64,000 nucleotides of DNA from Phaeobacter porticola. Lineage in GTDB: Bacteria; Pseudomonadota; Alphaproteobacteria; Rhodobacterales; Rhodobacteraceae. The translations under genes were made by a program, and so were the position numbers. This document shows positions 62,089-64,000 of this stretch, piece after piece; the stretch's first letter is position 1; every line of letters begins with the position of its first letter. The notes beneath the pieces were generated by a model. The model made no database searches. It was not told the origin of the DNA and saw only the letters and a list, made by a program, of their open reading frames with translations. The stretch spans positions 558,001 to 622,000 of the forward strand of contig NZ_CP016364.1 of assembly GCF_001888185.1 (NCBI RefSeq), read 5' to 3'.

Positions 62089-63558
62089 ATGACCACAAAT
62101 TTCGCCCCTGCCGACCTTCTTGATCGCTTCAGCGCGTCACTTGCTGGGGCTGAGTGTCTGGACCGCCTGCGGGGCGGTGTCATTGGTGACGGGGCGGAAC
62201 TACCGGGACCGAACGGGCCGGTGAAGATGATATACGCCGATTACGTCGCCTCTGGCCGGGCCTTGCGCCAGGTTGAGGACTTCGTTCTGACGGAGGTGCT
62301 GCCGTTCTATGCCAACAGCCACACCGAGGCATCTTATTGCGGGAGCTTCATGACCCGGCTGCGCAGCGCCGCACGGCAGACCATTGCGCGGATCTGCGGC
62401 GCCGATGATCGTTTTGCCACGGTGTTTACCGGGTCTGGCGCGACGGCGGGCCTCAATCGGCTGGTGCATTTGTTGGGGGTCTCCGGCGCAGTGGCTGCGG
62501 GGCAGACGCCTCTGGTGATCCTTGGCCCCTATGAGCATCATTCCAACATCCTGCCGTGGCGCGAAAGCGGTGCCGAGGTGGTGGAGATTGCCGAAGCCGC
62601 AGAGGGCGGGCCAGACATGGCGGAGCTGGAGGCTGTGTTGCAGCGCGAGACTGGCGGCGATCGCCTGATCGTGGGGGCGTTTTCTGCGGCATCAAATGTG
62701 ACAGGGATTGTCACCGACTCCGATGCGGTCAGCCGTCTGCTGCGCCAGTACGGTGCGCGGGTGGTCTGGGACTACGCCGGTGGTGGCCCTTATCTGCCGA
62801 TGGATATGGCTGCGGGCACAGATGCCGAGAAGGACGCGATTGTGTTCTCCGCCCATAAATTCCTGGGCGGGCCGGGTGCGTCTGGTGTGATGATCCTGCG
62901 CAAGGCTGCGGTGGCAAGTACACGCCCGACGCTGCCCGGAGGTGGTACCGTGAAATTTGTCTCCCCCTGGCGGCATGATTACGCAGATGATCTGGCGGCG
63001 CGGGAAGAGGCGGGCACGCCCAATGTCGTGGGCGATATCCGGGCCGCGCTGTGTCTTTTGGTGAAGGAGGCGATGGGGCAGGCCTTCATGGACCAGCGGC
63101 AGGAGGAGCTGCGGCAGCGGGCGCTGGCGGCCTGGCAGGATCTGCCCAATCTGCAAATCCTCGGCAATCCGAACGCAAGGCAGAAGCTGCCGATCTTCTC
63201 GTTTCAGGTGCAGGATCCCGAGACCGGAGCGCCAATACACCAACAGCTGTTCACCCGGATGCTGTCGGATCACTACGGGGTGCAGGCCCGTGGCGGCTGC
63301 GCCTGTGCGGGGCCATATGCCCACCGGTTGCTGAACATCGGACAGGTGCAGTCCCGCGCTATGCGCGCGGCCATTCTGGGCGGGCAGGAGATTGAGAAAC
63401 CGGGCTGGACCCGCCTCAACTTCTCCGCGACGTTGAGCGATGAGAAAGCCGATGCAATCATCCACGCGGTGCGCGACCTCGCACAGGATCCGCAGCGGTT
63501 TTGTGAGGGGTATAACGTCGATGCCGCTACTGCGCGTTTTGCGCCGAAGGTGGCCTAA
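62089..63558 (+). CDS. Class V-fold PLP-dependent enzyme (cysteine desulfurase-like)
   Basis: A 489-residue fold-type I PLP enzyme, longer than NifS/SufS (about 400). The N-terminal part has IYADYVASGRALRQVEDFV and FYANSHTEASYCGSFM. PLP-related motifs are the Lys in VFSAHKFLGGPGASGVMIL and VWDYAGGGPYLPMD. The late VQARGGCACAGPYAHRLL offers a Cys that could act as a persulfide carrier, as in desulfurases, but the group may instead be a C-S lyase or aminotransferase. The start at 62089 follows AAGAGGACC. It shares its stop with the next gene (TAATG). Confidence 0.82.
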   Translation: MTTNFAPADLLDRFSASLAGAECLDRLRGGVIGDGAELPGPNGPVKMIYADYVASGRALRQVEDFVLTEVLPFYANSHTEASYCGSFMTRLRSAARQTIARICGADDRFATVFTGSGATAGLNRLVHLLGVSGAVAAGQTPLVILGPYEHHSNILPWRESGAEVVEIAEAAEGGPDMAELEAVLQRETGGDRLIVGAFSAASNVTGIVTDSDAVSRLLRQYGARVVWDYAGGGPYLPMDMAAGTDAEKDAIVFSAHKFLGGPGASGVMILRKAAVASTRPTLPGGGTVKFVSPWRHDYADDLAAREEAGTPNVVGDIRAALCLLVKEAMGQAFMDQRQEELRQRALAAWQDLPNLQILGNPNARQKLPIFSFQVQDPETGAPIHQQLFTRMLSDHYGVQARGGCACAGPYAHRLLNIGQVQSRAMRAAILGGQEIEKPGWTRLNFSATLSDEKADAIIHAVRDLAQDPQRFCEGYNVDAATARFAPKVA

Positions 63559-64000
63559 TGTGCCGTCTGCTCGCCTGGAACGGGGCCCCGCGCTACCTTG
63601 AAGATCTGGTGTTTGTACCGGAACATTCGCTGGTGCATCAATGCCGGAATGCGCTGATCTGCAAGACGCCGATCAATGCGGATGGGTTTGGTATGGCTTG
63701 GTATTCCGACCGCCCGGAGCCGTGTCTTTATAAGGACACGCATCCGGCCTGGTCCGATCCCAATCTGGCGCAGATTTCGCGGCATACCAAGACAGGGCTG
63801 TTTCTGGCCCATGTGCGCGCCTCCACCGGAACCGCGACTTCGCGCAACAATTGCCACCCTTTTGCCAGCGGCAAATGGAGCTTTATGCACAATGGTCAGG
63901 CAGGCGGGCATATGAAGTTCCGCAAACGGTTGGATACGATGATCCCTGATGCGTTTTACAATCACCGTCTCGGTGGCACTGAGAGTGAGGCGATATTCCT
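63558..64000 (+). CDS. Class II glutamine amidotransferase, 5' part (cut by window edge)
   Basis: The first 147 residues of an Ntn-type glutamine amidotransferase of the YafJ/EgtC-like group, running off the window. The catalytic nucleophile is Cys2 in MCRLLAWNG. The glutamine-site region NADGFGMAWYSDR and the substrate/loop LFLAHVRASTGTATSRNNCHPF are intact, followed by FMHNG. Its ATG overlaps the class V-like stop. The pairing with a PLP enzyme recalls EgtC plus EgtE of ergothioneine synthesis, but this is only an idea: EgtB and EgtD are not in view. Confidence 0.82.
   Translation, partial: MCRLLAWNGAPRYLEDLVFVPEHSLVHQCRNALICKTPINADGFGMAWYSDRPEPCLYKDTHPAWSDPNLAQISRHTKTGLFLAHVRASTGTATSRNNCHPFASGKWSFMHNGQAGGHMKFRKRLDTMIPDAFYNHRLGGTESEAIF

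Overview
The window is a GC-rich, densely packed bacterial chromosome segment. Gene content points to an alphaproteobacterium of the Rhodobacteraceae, most likely the Roseobacter group (Ruegeria/Phaeobacter/Leisingera-like). The signs are a TauR/Xsc/Tpa taurine pathway, a cytoplasmic SoeABC-type sulfite dehydrogenase, many ATGA/TAATG-coupled gene pairs and an EamA/GNAT-rich housekeeping background. I see no rRNA, tRNA, CRISPR array, insertion sequence or prophage. The genus is inference.

Layout. 1-773: amtB (cut by the window edge) and glnK. 1032-5217: a class A penicillin-binding protein, a GNAT enzyme and the lipid-trafficking pair mlaA-mlaC. 5404-8435: type I secretion ABC and adaptor genes without an outer-membrane partner or visible substrate. 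8558-14964: RidA, GDPD, a FemAB-like protein, PhhB, peroxiredoxin, a ferredoxin-reductase-like flavoprotein, RsmD, a HAD phosphatase and a small lipoprotein. 15043-20707: map, an MscS channel, sfsA, a CinA-N protein, GNAT, an AhpD-like protein and OmpA. 20795-24145: LysR and a cluster of small secreted or dimeric alpha/beta proteins. 24306-31782: fadH, rppH, EamA/MarR, adenosine kinase, nth and an Ada-type methyltransferase. 31737-40563: a WYL regulator, OmpA lipoprotein, FMN reductase, split MnmC-like functions, DMT, Slt and dapA. 40932-42280: an ECF41 sigma factor with its carboxymuconolactone-decarboxylase partner.

42427-59512 is the most coherent part, a taurine dissimilation region. Taurine-pyruvate aminotransferase (tpa) makes sulfoacetaldehyde and Xsc cleaves it to acetyl phosphate plus sulfite. 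Acetyl phosphate can go to acetyl-CoA (Pta, then a citrate synthase encoded next door) or to acetate plus ATP (AckA). Sulfite can be oxidised by SoeABC or exported by a TauE-type permease. TauR controls the pathway, and I find the same tandem CTGG...TAA-type boxes (22-23 bp period) upstream of xsc, of tpa, and between tauR and a MepA-like peptidase gene. Oddities are a pta gene on the opposite strand, a DUF6882-like gene wedged between soeA and soeB, and the peptidase gene apparently under TauR control. No taurine transporter is present.

The right end (59755-64000) holds a beta-keto acid cleavage enzyme coupled to a class III aminotransferase, then a class V-fold PLP enzyme coupled to a class II glutamine amidotransferase that runs off the window.
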